64,000 nt of DNA from Helicobacter cappadocius (lineage in GTDB: Bacteria > Campylobacterota > Campylobacteria > Campylobacterales > Helicobacteraceae), in assembly GCF_030688855.1 (NCBI RefSeq), contig NZ_JAUYZK010000005.1, positions 1 through 64,000 of the forward strand. Direction: 5' to 3'. Positions 1 to 9,664 of the stretch are shown here, piece by piece. Position 1 is the stretch's first letter, and each line of letters opens with the position of its first letter. The translations under genes and the position numbers were made by a program. The notes below the pieces were generated by a model, which saw only the letters and a list, made by a program, of their open reading frames with translations, was not told where the DNA came from and did not search any database.

Positions 1-169
1 ATATTTAGAATATTATTTTAGATATAAATACAGATAGAACAGCTATTGATAGGTAGTTTTTGGAGATTTGATAGGATAGTTTTTATCACAATCTTTATTT
101 TGATGTATTTTTATCTCTAATATACTTCCTTTGTTTTTATGGAAGATTTGGGATAAATTGGGTATCTTT

Positions 170-1855
170 ATGATAAAAAAAGATGTAGCAATGAGAGATA
201 TTCTAATAAAATCTAGTCAGATTTATTACCAATTTTTAGCCCAAAATGATCTAGGACTTGAAAATATAAAGATTGTAGATTTTAGTATTTCTGGAAACGA
301 AGTTTATTTTTCTCTAAAAAGCAAATTGTTTAATGTTGAAAGTCTCATTTTAAGGATTGGTAAGAGTGATTTTTTTATAGGAAATGATAATGTAGGAGCG
401 AAATATTATGATGAAAAATTAAATATTTTGTGTCTAGAGGTTGATGAAAGCATATGTGCTAACCTTAAAAAAATAAAAAAACAAGAAATCTCTCTTTTAA
501 GTGATTTAAAATTTTTAGTTAAAAGTGTAGAGGATTTTTTTTCGCAAGGCAGTAAAATTTCACTACCAAATCAAATCAATGAACTTAAGCCTAGTATTTC
601 AAAAGAAGCAACTTTGGAGCAGGGTTTTGCGATTGAGAATATTTTTTCTCATCCTATTTCCTACGTTTGGGGACCTCCAGGTAGTGGTAAAACGCAAGTT
701 GTTTTATTTGAATCTCTTTTAAATTTTATTTATGCTGGAAAAAAGATCTGTGTTCTTGCTCCTACAAATAATGCGTTAGAACAGGTTTTGAAAACTCTCA
801 TCAAAAAATTTGACAAACTTGGGTTAAATCGAGAAAAAATATTACGTTTAGGGATGCCAACAAACTCATTTTTGACTGATTATATAGAGGTTTGTGATCC
901 AAATATTTTGAAAAAAACCACCCCATCGAATCTTTTTAACTTTGATATTAATACGAAAGATAGACTCAAGGAATCTTTGCTTGTTGGAATGACTGTAGAT
1001 GGTTTTATCCGTAAATACAGAGCATTAGATATAAAATTTGAGCATATTTTCTTAGATGAATGTGCTTTTACTCCTCTTATCAAAGCTTGTGCATTGTGTG
1101 TAGATAATACGCCACTTACATTTTTAGGAGATCATAAGCAATTGAGTCCAATTTGCGAAATGCCACAAAAAGATATCGCTATAGGAGATAATTTTTATGC
1201 TAATTTGTGGAATTTATCCGCTCTTAATCTAGAAGAATTTATTTCAGGTGATGCTTTAGATAAGAGTAATCCAATTTTTAGTAAAACACAATATCAAGAA
1301 GTTTTTTTTAAAAATATCTGCGTTCTTAAATTGACTAAAACTCATCGGTATGGAGATAATCTAGCAAAAATCTTAGATGAATATATTTATAAAAATGGAC
1401 TAAGAGGAACTGATGAACATACTGAACTCTTTTATATAGATAGTAAGTCTAGCACAAAAGATGAAAAGCATACTAATATTTCTGAAGCTAGGAGCATATT
1501 AGAACTATCTAGGCTTCTTCGAGGTACAGATTACGCTATTCTTACACCATTTGTTAGGCAAAGAAAATATATGATTGAGATCGGGATACCTAGAGATAGA
1601 GTTTGGACAATTCATGGTTCGCAAGGTCAAGAGTTTGATACAGTTGTTTTCTCTCCTGTTGGTTTGCATTACCATCTTACCGATTCTTATAATTTCAAAG
1701 CATTACATGCATTGAATGTTGCTGTGAGTAGAATCAAAAAACGATTGATTATTGTGTGTGATTATGAATTTTGGAAAATGCAGCAAGGACAATTTCTGAA
1801 AAATATTCTTGATATTTCTAAACCATTTGATAAGGTAATACGTTTAAGTTTATGA
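170..1855 (+). CDS. Superfamily 1 DNA/RNA helicase (AAA_11/AAA_12, Upf1/Dna2-like)
   Basis: ATP-dependent SF1 helicase. Visible motifs: Walker A GPPGSGKT in the middle of the protein, a Q-motif-like stretch just before it, motif II as DECA (usually DEAA/DECG), motif III GDHKQLSP, motif V HGSQGQEFD and motif VI with NVAVSR near the C-terminus. The N-terminal ~150 residues match no domain I recognise and could be a nucleic-acid-binding or partner-binding region. An upstream TTG at 131 is in frame; I prefer ATG at 170, although no strong ribosome binding site precedes either. The gene stands alone on the plus strand and its 3' end overlaps the end of hypD by 6 bases (convergent). The substrate is unknown; a repair or RNA role is equally possible. 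Confidence 0.85.
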   Translation: MIKKDVAMRDILIKSSQIYYQFLAQNDLGLENIKIVDFSISGNEVYFSLKSKLFNVESLILRIGKSDFFIGNDNVGAKYYDEKLNILCLEVDESICANLKKIKKQEISLLSDLKFLVKSVEDFFSQGSKISLPNQINELKPSISKEATLEQGFAIENIFSHPISYVWGPPGSGKTQVVLFESLLNFIYAGKKICVLAPTNNALEQVLKTLIKKFDKLGLNREKILRLGMPTNSFLTDYIEVCDPNILKKTTPSNLFNFDINTKDRLKESLLVGMTVDGFIRKYRALDIKFEHIFLDECAFTPLIKACALCVDNTPLTFLGDHKQLSPICEMPQKDIAIGDNFYANLWNLSALNLEEFISGDALDKSNPIFSKTQYQEVFFKNICVLKLTKTHRYGDNLAKILDEYIYKNGLRGTDEHTELFYIDSKSSTKDEKHTNISEARSILELSRLLRGTDYAILTPFVRQRKYMIEIGIPRDRVWTIHGSQGQEFDTVVFSPVGLHYHLTDSYNFKALHALNVAVSRIKKRLIIVCDYEFWKMQQGQFLKNILDISKPFDKVIRLSL

Positions 1856-2971
1856 ACTGATTTCGCCATATTTATAATAAGCTGCACAAGCACCCTCTGA
1901 ACTCACCATGCAGCTTCCTAGAGGATTTGTAGGTGTGCAAGATCTTCCAAACACTTTGCATTCAGGAGGTCTAGCAATTCCTCTTAGAATATCACCGCAG
2001 CGACAGGCTTTGTTGTCTTGGACTGAAGTTTTACTTAAGATACCATCAAATAGTATTTCGGCGTCAAAATACGCATATTCTTCTTTTAGCTTTAGAGCAG
2101 AATGTGGAATATTCCCCAATCCTCGCCATTGGAACTCCTCTCTTGGAGTCATAAATTTTTCTATTAGTTTTTGAGCCTTTGTATTACCTTCCATATTTAC
2201 AATACGAGAATATTGTATCTCAATTTTAGGTTCATTATGGATGACCTGCAGAACTAGTTTTAAAATGCTTTCCATCATATCCACAGGCTCAAAACCGCTT
2301 ACGACGGTGGGAATTTGGTGGTGTTCTAAAATAGGTTGATAAATTTTAGCTCCGGCGATAACGCTGACATGAGAGGGTGCAATCAAGGCATTGATTTGAC
2401 AATCCTTGTGTGAAAGAATTGCTTCTAAGGGAGGAGGAACTAAAACATGATTGATATGAAAAAAAAGATTTTTTATTTTCAGATCATAAACCCGTTGCAA
2501 TAAAGAAGCAGTCATTGGAGTGGTCGTTTCAAATCCAATTGCAAAAAAAACTATTTTTTTGTTAGGATTTTTAGATGCAATTTCTATGGCTTGTAATGGA
2601 GAATAAATAAAACGAACATCCTTTCCATTAGAACGAGCATCTTGAAGGCTTCCCCTTGAGCCTGGAACCTTCATCATATCTCCAAGTGTAAGCAAAATCG
2701 TATCTTGAGCACATGCGATATCATATGCTTGATCAATTCTATTCTTGGGCATAATACATACAGGACATCCTGGACCGTGTATAAATTCTATATTTTTGGG
2801 CAATAATCTGCCCAATCCATAACGCATCAATGTGTGTGTATGTCCTCCACAAACTTCCATGATATGAAGTTTATTTGGCAACTTAGAAGCTATATTTTTA
2901 ATTTGTCGAGACAGTGCTAAGATAGTTTGTTTATCCCTAAAGGAGTCGATAAATAAGGAGTCATTAATCAT
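1850..2971 (-). CDS. hypD: Hydrogenase maturation factor HypD
   Basis: 373 aa, the normal HypD length. HypD is an Fe-S protein that, with HypC, carries the Fe(CN)2CO unit while it is assembled for NiFe hydrogenase. The sequence shows the conserved MEVCGGHTH block (Cys41), the GPGCPVC motif at residues 66-72, and a cysteine-rich C-terminal part (CRCGDI, PPEC, GRSC, GSCM) that holds the [4Fe-4S] cluster. It is the last gene of hypB-hypC-hypD, 20 bases after hypC, which fits one transcript. HypA, HypE and HypF are not in the window. Confidence 0.97.
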   Translation of the reverse strand: MINDSLFIDSFRDKQTILALSRQIKNIASKLPNKLHIMEVCGGHTHTLMRYGLGRLLPKNIEFIHGPGCPVCIMPKNRIDQAYDIACAQDTILLTLGDMMKVPGSRGSLQDARSNGKDVRFIYSPLQAIEIASKNPNKKIVFFAIGFETTTPMTASLLQRVYDLKIKNLFFHINHVLVPPPLEAILSHKDCQINALIAPSHVSVIAGAKIYQPILEHHQIPTVVSGFEPVDMMESILKLVLQVIHNEPKIEIQYSRIVNMEGNTKAQKLIEKFMTPREEFQWRGLGNIPHSALKLKEEYAYFDAEILFDGILSKTSVQDNKACRCGDILRGIARPPECKVFGRSCTPTNPLGSCMVSSEGACAAYYKYGEISS

Positions 2972-2991
2972 GATGATTTCTTTTTGTATAT

Positions 2992-3252
2992 TTATACTCG
3001 ATATTCTTCATCAACATATTCATCTTCCATTGATTCTATCATTTGTTGGTATAGTTTGATAGATTCCAAAGCATCTTCTTCATCTATTTTGCTCATTATA
3101 TAACCAATATGCAGAAGAACATATTCTCCAATACTAACTTCTTCATCCATTAGATCCAAACTCGCCTCACGTTGAACGCCTAGTGTTTCTAATGTTGCTG
3201 AATTGGTTTCTTTATTGATAGCAACAACCTTGGAGGGAATAGCTAAACACAT
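2992..3252 (-). CDS. hypC: Hydrogenase assembly chaperone HypC/HybG
   Basis: 86 aa. It begins MCLAIPSKV; the Cys2 exposed after Met removal is the HypC signature and binds the iron of the Fe(CN)2CO precursor and the hydrogenase large subunit. The rest is the small OB-fold seen in this family, ending in an acidic tail (DEEYRV region). A clear ribosome binding site (AAGGAAG) precedes the start on the minus strand. It lies between hypB and hypD with short gaps, in line with a maturation operon. Confidence 0.97.
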   Translation of the reverse strand: MCLAIPSKVVAINKETNSATLETLGVQREASLDLMDEEVSIGEYVLLHIGYIMSKIDEEDALESIKLYQQMIESMEDEYVDEEYRV

Positions 3253-3264
3253 TTTATCTTCCTT

Positions 3265-3990
3265 TTAAAACGAGTGTTTGGAATAATATCCTTGTTTTTT
3301 ATTGTTTATAATAAAATCTTTGAATTTTTCAAGACTTTTTTTGTCTTTGCTATTAGTTAGAAAGATTGGAACATCGGGTTTAAGTTTTGCCATATCTTCT
3401 TGAACTTGTGAAACTCTAAAGCCAAAGTAATCAATCATATCGGATTTGCTGATAACCACAACATCTGCACATAAAAACATAGTAGGATATTTCAGAACTT
3501 TATCATCACCTTCAGGAACAGAAAGCAAAACAATATTAAGTGCTGCTCCTAAATCATAACTAGCTGGACAAACCAAGTTTCCAACATTTTCGATTACGAG
3601 ATAATCTGCATTCTGTGTTGCTCCTTTATTTTTGAGTTTTTCGTAAGCTTTTTCGACCATACTTGCTTCAAGATGACAAGCTTCCCCCGTAGCGATTTGT
3701 TCGGCAAAAACCCCTTTTTTTATAAGCCTATCTGCATCACGATTTGTTTGAAGATCTCCTTCTACAACACAGAATTTGAAATCATTAAATTCAGATAAAC
3801 TTTCTAATAAAGTTGTTTTTCCACTTCCTGGAGAACTCATTAAATTGATGGTATAAAGCCCCTCATTTTTGTATTTTTCTCGTAATTGTTTTGCTTTGAG
3901 ATCGTTTTTGCTTAAAATCTTTTCTACGATCTGAACATTTTTTTTATTTAAATTTGGATTATTTTGCAGTGATTGCTCTCGTGTATTCAT
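3265..3990 (-). CDS. hypB: Hydrogenase nickel incorporation GTPase HypB
   Basis: 241 aa SIMIBI-class GTPase that drives nickel insertion into NiFe hydrogenase; in H. pylori HypA/HypB also support urease. P-loop SPGSGKTT at residues 53-60, EGDLQTNRDA switch region, the metal site motif GEACHLEA in the G-domain, and NVGNLVCPASYDLG. There is no N-terminal histidine-rich stretch or CxxCGC nickel store, as in other Helicobacter HypB proteins. The ribosome binding site AAGGTGG lies just upstream of the ATG. First gene of hypBCD. Confidence 0.97.
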   Translation of the reverse strand: MNTREQSLQNNPNLNKKNVQIVEKILSKNDLKAKQLREKYKNEGLYTINLMSSPGSGKTTLLESLSEFNDFKFCVVEGDLQTNRDADRLIKKGVFAEQIATGEACHLEASMVEKAYEKLKNKGATQNADYLVIENVGNLVCPASYDLGAALNIVLLSVPEGDDKVLKYPTMFLCADVVVISKSDMIDYFGFRVSQVQEDMAKLKPDVPIFLTNSKDKKSLEKFKDFIINNKKQGYYSKHSF

Positions 3991-4021
3991 TTATGCCACC
4001 TTCTGTCAGTTTATAATGCCT

Positions 4022-4027
4022 ATTATA
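4022..4027 (-). promoter_or_regulatory. Probable -10 box of hypBCD
   Basis: On the minus strand a perfect TATAAT lies 32-37 bases upstream of the hypB ATG, giving a short leader of about 25 bases that contains the ribosome binding site. There is no convincing -35 box, which is usual for this group. Inference from sequence only. Confidence 0.5.
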
Positions 4028-4051
4028 CTTTTTGCATTTAAATATTTAGAA

Positions 4052-4810
4052 TCACACCAAAGTTGCAAGAAGTCCAAATCTCCCTGTAGTATGATCTCTT
4101 CGATAGGAAAATAAGTCCATCTCACAACAAGAGCAGATTGGTAAAACCTCTATATTCTTAGATGAAATATTAGATTGTGTGAGTTGATCATTGAGTAATG
4201 CAATCAAGTCAAGTCTGTATTTTGAGTTATCTTTAATGATATAAGATTTTTTGAAAGACATAGCAAGATTTTCACTGACCTCATAGCAACATTTTCTAAT
4301 GGAAGCCCCCACAAATACAAGCATATTTTTGGTTGTTGCTCCATATGTTTGAATCATCTTATCAATAGTTTTAGGAATAATAGATTTTACTAGACCTTCT
4401 CTTCCTGCGTGGATTAATCCAAAACATCGGATGTTTTGATCATAGATTAATATAGGATTGCAATCTGCTATCATAACCATACAAGTTACATTTTCATTTG
4501 CACATATCATCGCATCTGCAGTTCCCACAAAACCATGCTTATAATCTTTTTTCTCTATATCTAGGATAATATCACTATGTATTTGATCTATCCACAAAAG
4601 CTTTTTATCACTGTGGAAGATATTTTGAATAATTTTTCTATTTTTATGGACATGAGATATTTTATCTCCTACATGATAGGCAAGATTCAAGCTATCATAA
4701 GGTTGAAGACTTTTGCCTCCATATCTTGAGGTTAGGGCAAAATTAATATTTGTATTTTTAAACAAGGGGCTGTTTGCACTTGAATAAAAGATGGCTTGAT
4801 TGTCAGACAT
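4052..4810 (-). CDS. pgeF: Peptidoglycan editing factor PgeF (YfiH/laccase-domain family)
   Basis: 252 aa member of the YfiH family (old name multicopper polyphenol oxidase). The E. coli protein removes misincorporated serine-containing muropeptide precursors, and other members act as purine nucleoside phosphorylases. Conserved zinc and active site motifs are visible: DQIHSD, TADAMI, MIADCNPI, IHAGREG and a late CCYEV. Ribosome binding site AAGGAA sits six bases before ATG. It lies upstream of hypB on the same strand with its own spacing, and the hyp promoter lies between them, so it need not be part of the hyp operon. Confidence 0.9.
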   Translation of the reverse strand: MSDNQAIFYSSANSPLFKNTNINFALTSRYGGKSLQPYDSLNLAYHVGDKISHVHKNRKIIQNIFHSDKKLLWIDQIHSDIILDIEKKDYKHGFVGTADAMICANENVTCMVMIADCNPILIYDQNIRCFGLIHAGREGLVKSIIPKTIDKMIQTYGATTKNMLVFVGASIRKCCYEVSENLAMSFKKSYIIKDNSKYRLDLIALLNDQLTQSNISSKNIEVLPICSCCEMDLFSYRRDHTTGRFGLLATLV

Positions 4811-4960
4811 TTAGAAATTCCTTTAAAATGGATGATTTATTTAGATTTATTTTAGCATCAAAACAATAAGTGCAAAACCAATAGAGCAAAAAGTTTTAAA
4901 ACCAAACAAGACTTGAAGTTTGGGTATTTTGGATATTTGACAAGAAAAACTCTTATAATT

Positions 4961-4969
4961 TGCTATAAT
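4961..4969 (+). promoter_or_regulatory. Extended -10 promoter (TGCTATAAT) before the 5.0 kb gene
   Basis: TGnTATAAT 32 bases upstream of the chosen start at 5002, followed by a T-rich stretch. A TTGACA at 4937-4942 is 21 bases away, longer than ideal. It probably drives the hypothetical gene-dgkA pair and perhaps gyrA. Confidence 0.6.
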
Positions 4970-5001
4970 TTTTTTAGATAATACTTAGATCAAGGATGTT
5001 T

Positions 5002-6078
5002 ATGAAAAAAATCGTAGTTATTTTACTGTCTTTAGGGGCTTTGCTTATCTTGATATTACTTGGTGTGGGGTATAAGCTTAGCTCTGAGTTTAGATCTAAA
5101 TTGCAGATGAGCTTGAATGATTCGATGATAAAAATAAATGATGAATTCAGTAAAAATAATACCGAAGTTAAATTTCAACCTTTTGTATGTTCTGGTCTAA
5201 TAGGCTATGAGTGTGTGAGTAAGAATATTGAGATTATCCAAAAAAATACTCAAGAAAAATTGATTGGGTTCAGTGAAGCCACATTAAGCTTAGAAGGTCT
5301 CAGAAGGGATAGCCTAGAGTTTTCTCTTAGTTTTCCTAACCTTTCTTTGGATTTTATTGATAAAGAGCTTAAAGAAGACGATAAACATAAAGTTTATGAT
5401 ATTTTTAAACCAAGATCTTTGGTTTGTAATCAGAAAAATAGAGTTTTGGACAAAAAAACTGGAGAAATACAAGCACAAACAAAATGTAATATTACAACTA
5501 GCGTTGCTTCCTATGAGATAAATGGTATTGAGAGGATAAAGAGTGAAAAGTTTGTTGATAAGGCGATTCTAAAATCACTTCTTCAATACTATTCATTCGC
5601 ATTTGATCTAAAAAAAGAATCCATAAGAAAACCACCCATGTTTTATGAGGCTATTGATAGCATCTCCTATCAGATCAATTCCAAAAATCTTAAAGAATTT
5701 TTATATCCAATTGTCCAGCAGTATTATCAACAAAAACATCAAAGTTCCCATGAGGAATTTAGTGATAAAACTTATGAGTTTGTAATTGAAAACTTTAAAA
5801 ATCTCACAGGTTTAATACTGGGAGCTACGGGATTTTTGGGTAGTCCTTATCAAGATGGCATACTTCAGTTTGTTGATGGCATTGGGAGGATGGCTACAGG
5901 AAATGCTTCAGGGGTAAAGATATCACTAGTTCCAAAACAAGAAAAAGCACCTTATTTTAATTTGTCTTCAGATATGTTGCTTAACATTGAGCATCAAGGG
6001 ACGCAACAAAAAATATTTGCAAAAATATTTAACAACTATGATTTAAAAACACAAATCATTCCTTATGAAACAAAATAG
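5002..6078 (+). CDS. Membrane-anchored hypothetical protein upstream of dgkA
   Basis: About 358 aa. One N-terminal membrane segment (residues about 4-24, Leu/Ile rich) is followed by a long, soluble, beta-rich looking domain with a few cysteines, probably in the periplasm. No catalytic motif is visible and I do not recognise the family with certainty; its overall shape recalls DUF945-type periplasmic proteins. Two ATG codons lie close together (4996 and 5002); AAGG at 4992-4995 abuts the first, so the second is favoured. Its end overlaps dgkA by 14 bases, so translation of the two is probably coupled. Confidence 0.75.
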   Translation: MKKIVVILLSLGALLILILLGVGYKLSSEFRSKLQMSLNDSMIKINDEFSKNNTEVKFQPFVCSGLIGYECVSKNIEIIQKNTQEKLIGFSEATLSLEGLRRDSLEFSLSFPNLSLDFIDKELKEDDKHKVYDIFKPRSLVCNQKNRVLDKKTGEIQAQTKCNITTSVASYEINGIERIKSEKFVDKAILKSLLQYYSFAFDLKKESIRKPPMFYEAIDSISYQINSKNLKEFLYPIVQQYYQQKHQSSHEEFSDKTYEFVIENFKNLTGLILGATGFLGSPYQDGILQFVDGIGRMATGNASGVKISLVPKQEKAPYFNLSSDMLLNIEHQGTQQKIFAKIFNNYDLKTQIIPYETK

Positions 6079-6454
6079 AAATAGTAAAAAAGGCAGAGGC
6101 GGTCTAAAAAGAGTTTTAAATGCTTTATTTTATTCTAGAGACGGTTTTTTGAGTGCTTGGATAGATGAAGCTGCTTTCAGACAAGTTTTTATTTTGGCAA
6201 TTTTTTGTATTTTTGGAACTTTTTTTATTTCTTCATCTTGGGAAGATAGAATGTTGTTAATTATACCACCTGTGCTTTCTGTTGTGGTAGAACTCATAAA
6301 TACCGCGATTGAAAATGCGATTGATTTTACAAGCTTAAAATCTCACCCTCTAGCAAAAAAGGCTAAGGATATGGGAAGTACCGCACAATTTGTAGTGTTG
6401 GTTTTTTGGGTCTGTGTTTGGGGGAGTTTCTTGTGGTGTAAATATGTCGTTTGA
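6065..6454 (+). CDS. dgkA: Diacylglycerol kinase DgkA
   Basis: 129 aa integral membrane kinase that phosphorylates diacylglycerol to phosphatidate, recycling lipid from envelope synthesis. It carries the family signature ELINTAIENAID and three predicted membrane helices (residues about 41-55, 62-80 and 107-127), with a Lys/Arg-rich N-terminus. The gene order dgkA-gyrA-hypothetical-flgR matches H. pylori. It overlaps the upstream hypothetical gene by 14 bases. Confidence 0.95.
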   Translation: MKQNRNSKKGRGGLKRVLNALFYSRDGFLSAWIDEAAFRQVFILAIFCIFGTFFISSSWEDRMLLIIPPVLSVVVELINTAIENAIDFTSLKSHPLAKKAKDMGSTAQFVVLVFWVCVWGSFLWCKYVV

Positions 6455-6515
6455 GAGATTAAGCAAAAATAAGTTAAAATGTCTAGGAAGTAATCAGAAA
6501 TAAAACGGAGTAGTG

Positions 6516-8996
6516 ATGGATAATTTGTTGGATAATACAAGCGTAGTGGATGTAAAGATTGATGATTCTGTCAAGGAGAGTTACCTTGATTATTCAATGA
6601 GTGTTATTATCGGACGTGCCTTGCCTGATGCAAAAGATGGATTAAAACCTGTTCATAGGCGAATTCTTTATGCGATGAGTGAGCTTGGATTAACCTCAAG
6701 AGTGGCTTATAAAAAAAGTGCAAGGATTGTAGGGGATGTTATTGGTAAATATCATCCGCATGGAGATACTGCTGTATATGATGCACTCGTAAGAATGGCG
6801 CAGGATTTTTCAATGAGGCTTGAGCTTGTTGATGGACAGGGAAACTTTGGTTCTATTGATGGCGATAATGCTGCTGCGATGAGATATACAGAAGCTAGAA
6901 TGACTCAAGCAAGTGAAGAGATTTTGAGAGATATAGATAAAGATACTGTGGATTTTGTTCCAAATTACGATGACACACTAAAAGAACCCGACGTTTTACC
7001 CAGTCGTATTCCAAATCTTTTGGTTAATGGATCAAGTGGCATCGCAGTTGGTATGGCAACTTCAATACCCCCTCATCGGATAGATGAAATCATTGATGCA
7101 CTCATTTGTGTGATTGACACTCCTGATGCCTCCTTGGAGGAACTGATGGGTTTTGTCAATGGTCCTGATTTTCCAACAGGTGGAATCATATTTGGAAAAC
7201 AAGGAATTATAGAGGCTTATAGAACAGGGCGAGGCAGGATAAAGGTAAGGGCAAAAGTCCATATTGAAAAAACAAAGACCAAAGATGTGATTGTTATAGA
7301 TGAAGTTCCTTATCAAACCAATAAGGCAAAGCTAGTTGAGCAAATAAGCGAACTTGCCAAGGATAAAATCATCGAAGGTATTTCAGAAGTCAGAGATGAA
7401 TCTGATCGCGAGGGAATAAGGGTTGTTATTGAACTAAAAAAAGAAGCAATGAGCGAAATTGTACTTAATCATCTGTATAAATCTACTACAATGGAATCAA
7501 CTTTTGGAATCATTCTTTTGGCAATCAACAATAAAGAACCAAAAATATTCAGTCTTTCTGAATTGCTCAATCTGTTTATATCTCATCGAAAAACTGTTGT
7601 GATCCGCAGGACGATTTTTGAATTGGAAAAAGCCAAGGCAAGAGCTCACATTCTCGAAGGACTCAAAATCGCACTTGATCATATTGAAGAAGTTATTAAA
7701 CTTATTCGTGCAAGTAAAGATGGTGATGAGGCAAAAAATGGCTTGATGGAAAAGTTTGGACTCTCTGAACTTCAAAGTAAGGCCATTTTAGAAATGAGAT
7801 TGCAGCGTCTTACAGGTCTTGAAAGAGATAAAATTGAACAAGAGTATGCTGAATTATTGGCACAGATTGAAAAACTTAATGCAATTCTAAAAAGTGAAGA
7901 TGAGCTCAAACGAATTATAAAAGCTGAACTTTTGGAGGTTAGAGAAAAATTTAGCTCACCTAGAAAGACACAAATAGAAGAAGATTACGATGCAATTGAC
8001 ATAGAAGATTTGATTCCAAATGAGCCAGTGGTAGTAACAATGAGCCATCGTGGCTATGTTAAACGCGTACAGCTTAAAACATATGAAAAACAAAATCGTG
8101 GAGGTAAGGGTAAAATATCTGGAAATACTCACGATGATGATTTTATTGAATCGTTTTTTATTGCAAATACTCATGATACGATTATGTTTGTAACAGATAA
8201 AGGACAATTGTATTGGCTTAAGGTTTATAGAATACCAGAAGCAGGTAGAACAGCTATAGGAAAGGCTGTTGTGAATCTTATCAATCTCTCAGCAGATGAG
8301 AAAATTATGGCAACGATAACAACAACAGACTTTAATAGCGATAAGTCTTTAGTATTTTTTACTAAAAATGGTATTGTAAAACGAACAAATCTCAGTGAAT
8401 ATAGCAATATTAGAAGTGTAGGAGTACGTGCCATCAATCTTGATGATGGAGACGAGCTTGTAACGGCAAAAATAGTAGATAAGGATGTCAAAGAATTATT
8501 TATTGCAACATATCAAGGAATGTGTATTCGTTTTGATGTTAATGATGTTAGAGAGATTGGCAGGGTTTCTAGAGGTGTTACTGGTATTCGATTTAAGGCA
8601 AATGAAGATTTTGTTATTGGTGCGACAACTATTACTTCAGATACTGATAAACTTCTCACTGTTAGCGAACAAGGTATCGGTAAACAAACTTTAGCGGGTG
8701 CATATCGTTTGCAAAGTCGTGGAGGCAAGGGGGTTATTGTTATGAAACTTACCTCAAAAACAGGAAAACTCGTAAGCGTTGTGAATGTTAATGATGAAAA
8801 TATGGATTTGATGGTGCTCACGACAAGTGGTAAAATGATACGCGTTGCTATTGAAGCTATCAGAGAGGCAGGAAGAAATACTAGTGGAGTAAAAATCATC
8901 AATGTTGGGGCTGAAAAAGTTGCTTATGTGAGTCGCTGTCCTAAAGAACTTGTAGATGAAGAAGATATTAACGAGGATAGTTTGGAAACAGAGTAA
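6516..8996 (+). CDS. gyrA: DNA gyrase subunit A
   Basis: 826 aa from ATG at 6516 (CGGAG at 6506-6510; a GTG at 6513 is too close to it). Type II topoisomerase subunit that cleaves and rejoins DNA; the catalytic tyrosine lies in AMRYTEARM. The quinolone pocket reads [10 protein letters not shown] with Thr85 and Asp89, the residues normally found in susceptible Campylobacter-type enzymes. The C-terminal DNA-wrapping domain has the GyrA box as NRGGKG plus a second SRGGKG repeat. The acidic tail (DEEDINEDS) is typical. The downstream gene starts at its stop codon (TAATG). Confidence 0.98.
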   Translation: MDNLLDNTSVVDVKIDDSVKESYLDYSMSVIIGRALPDAKDGLKPVHRRILYAMSELGLTSRVAYKKSARIVGDVIGKYHPHGDTAVYDALVRMAQDFSMRLELVDGQGNFGSIDGDNAAAMRYTEARMTQASEEILRDIDKDTVDFVPNYDDTLKEPDVLPSRIPNLLVNGSSGIAVGMATSIPPHRIDEIIDALICVIDTPDASLEELMGFVNGPDFPTGGIIFGKQGIIEAYRTGRGRIKVRAKVHIEKTKTKDVIVIDEVPYQTNKAKLVEQISELAKDKIIEGISEVRDESDREGIRVVIELKKEAMSEIVLNHLYKSTTMESTFGIILLAINNKEPKIFSLSELLNLFISHRKTVVIRRTIFELEKAKARAHILEGLKIALDHIEEVIKLIRASKDGDEAKNGLMEKFGLSELQSKAILEMRLQRLTGLERDKIEQEYAELLAQIEKLNAILKSEDELKRIIKAELLEVREKFSSPRKTQIEEDYDAIDIEDLIPNEPVVVTMSHRGYVKRVQLKTYEKQNRGGKGKISGNTHDDDFIESFFIANTHDTIMFVTDKGQLYWLKVYRIPEAGRTAIGKAVVNLINLSADEKIMATITTTDFNSDKSLVFFTKNGIVKRTNLSEYSNIRSVGVRAINLDDGDELVTAKIVDKDVKELFIATYQGMCIRFDVNDVREIGRVSRGVTGIRFKANEDFVIGATTITSDTDKLLTVSEQGIGKQTLAGAYRLQSRGGKGVIVMKLTSKTGKLVSVVNVNDENMDLMVLTTSGKMIRVAIEAIREAGRNTSGVKIINVGAEKVAYVSRCPKELVDEEDINEDSLETE

Positions 8997-9664
8997 TGCC
9001 AAAAAAGTTGGTTTTGTTTGTGATAGGAATGTTAGTTGCAGGTTTGTATGGTTATGATTTACAGACTTGGAAGACTAATCCACCTCCCTTATCACTCGAT
9101 TCTTTTCCTTTTTTGCCCCAAATATATTCTTTTTCTAGTCCCCAAGAGCCATTTAATCCGCCATTTTTGCCTCCATTGAAAACCTATAATAATGATTATT
9201 TGGAGGGAGTTTTACCTCAAGTTTTACCCACAGATTTCTTATCTCCTGAAGCTCTGAATGCGGAAATATCTCCAAAAACTGAAAAAAAGGAATTTTTAAT
9301 TTCTTATGAGTTATACATAAAAGATGGGATTGCTAAAGGTGAGCGTTATAATATTTCAGAGCCTATCAAAAGTCGTATAAATAGCACTAGATACGAATTT
9401 GATTATCAATGCAGAATTGATACTTATATTGGAGATTTTTTGGGAGATGATGATGAGAGTTATGCTTTAAAAGTTATTTTAGAAGCAAAAAAAGATGCTG
9501 TCTTAGAGTGTCTTTATAAAAGTGGAGTGAAGGTCAGGGATGATAGTTTTATTAATCATTTACAAGCCACTAGCAAAACAACACTCTTTCTTCCTGCTAG
9601 ATCGGTTCAAGCATATTTGGATAATAGCTTTTTGATATTAGAAGTTTATAAGGAGAAAAAATGA
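8996..9664 (+). CDS. Secreted hypothetical protein between gyrA and flgR (HP0702-like position)
   Basis: 222 aa. N-terminal signal-like sequence (residues 1-19, Lys-Lys then hydrophobic), followed by a proline-rich stretch (about 28-70) and a folded C-terminal half with two cysteines. The ATG overlaps the gyrA stop, and the end overlaps the flgR start by 4 bases, so translation is probably coupled. It occupies the same place as HP0702 in H. pylori. Its link with FlgR suggests, but does not show, a flagellar or envelope role. Confidence 0.75.
   Translation: MPKKLVLFVIGMLVAGLYGYDLQTWKTNPPPLSLDSFPFLPQIYSFSSPQEPFNPPFLPPLKTYNNDYLEGVLPQVLPTDFLSPEALNAEISPKTEKKEFLISYELYIKDGIAKGERYNISEPIKSRINSTRYEFDYQCRIDTYIGDFLGDDDESYALKVILEAKKDAVLECLYKSGVKVRDDSFINHLQATSKTTLFLPARSVQAYLDNSFLILEVYKEKK

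Noticed and set aside
131-169. TTG start at 131 for the helicase
   Set aside because: It adds 13 residues with no ribosome binding site in front and no domain match; ATG at 170 is preferred, though not certain.
7062-9002. Several antisense ORFs of 80-130 aa opposite gyrA
   Set aside because: gyrA is intact and strongly conserved; the antisense frames have no ribosome binding sites and low-complexity content.
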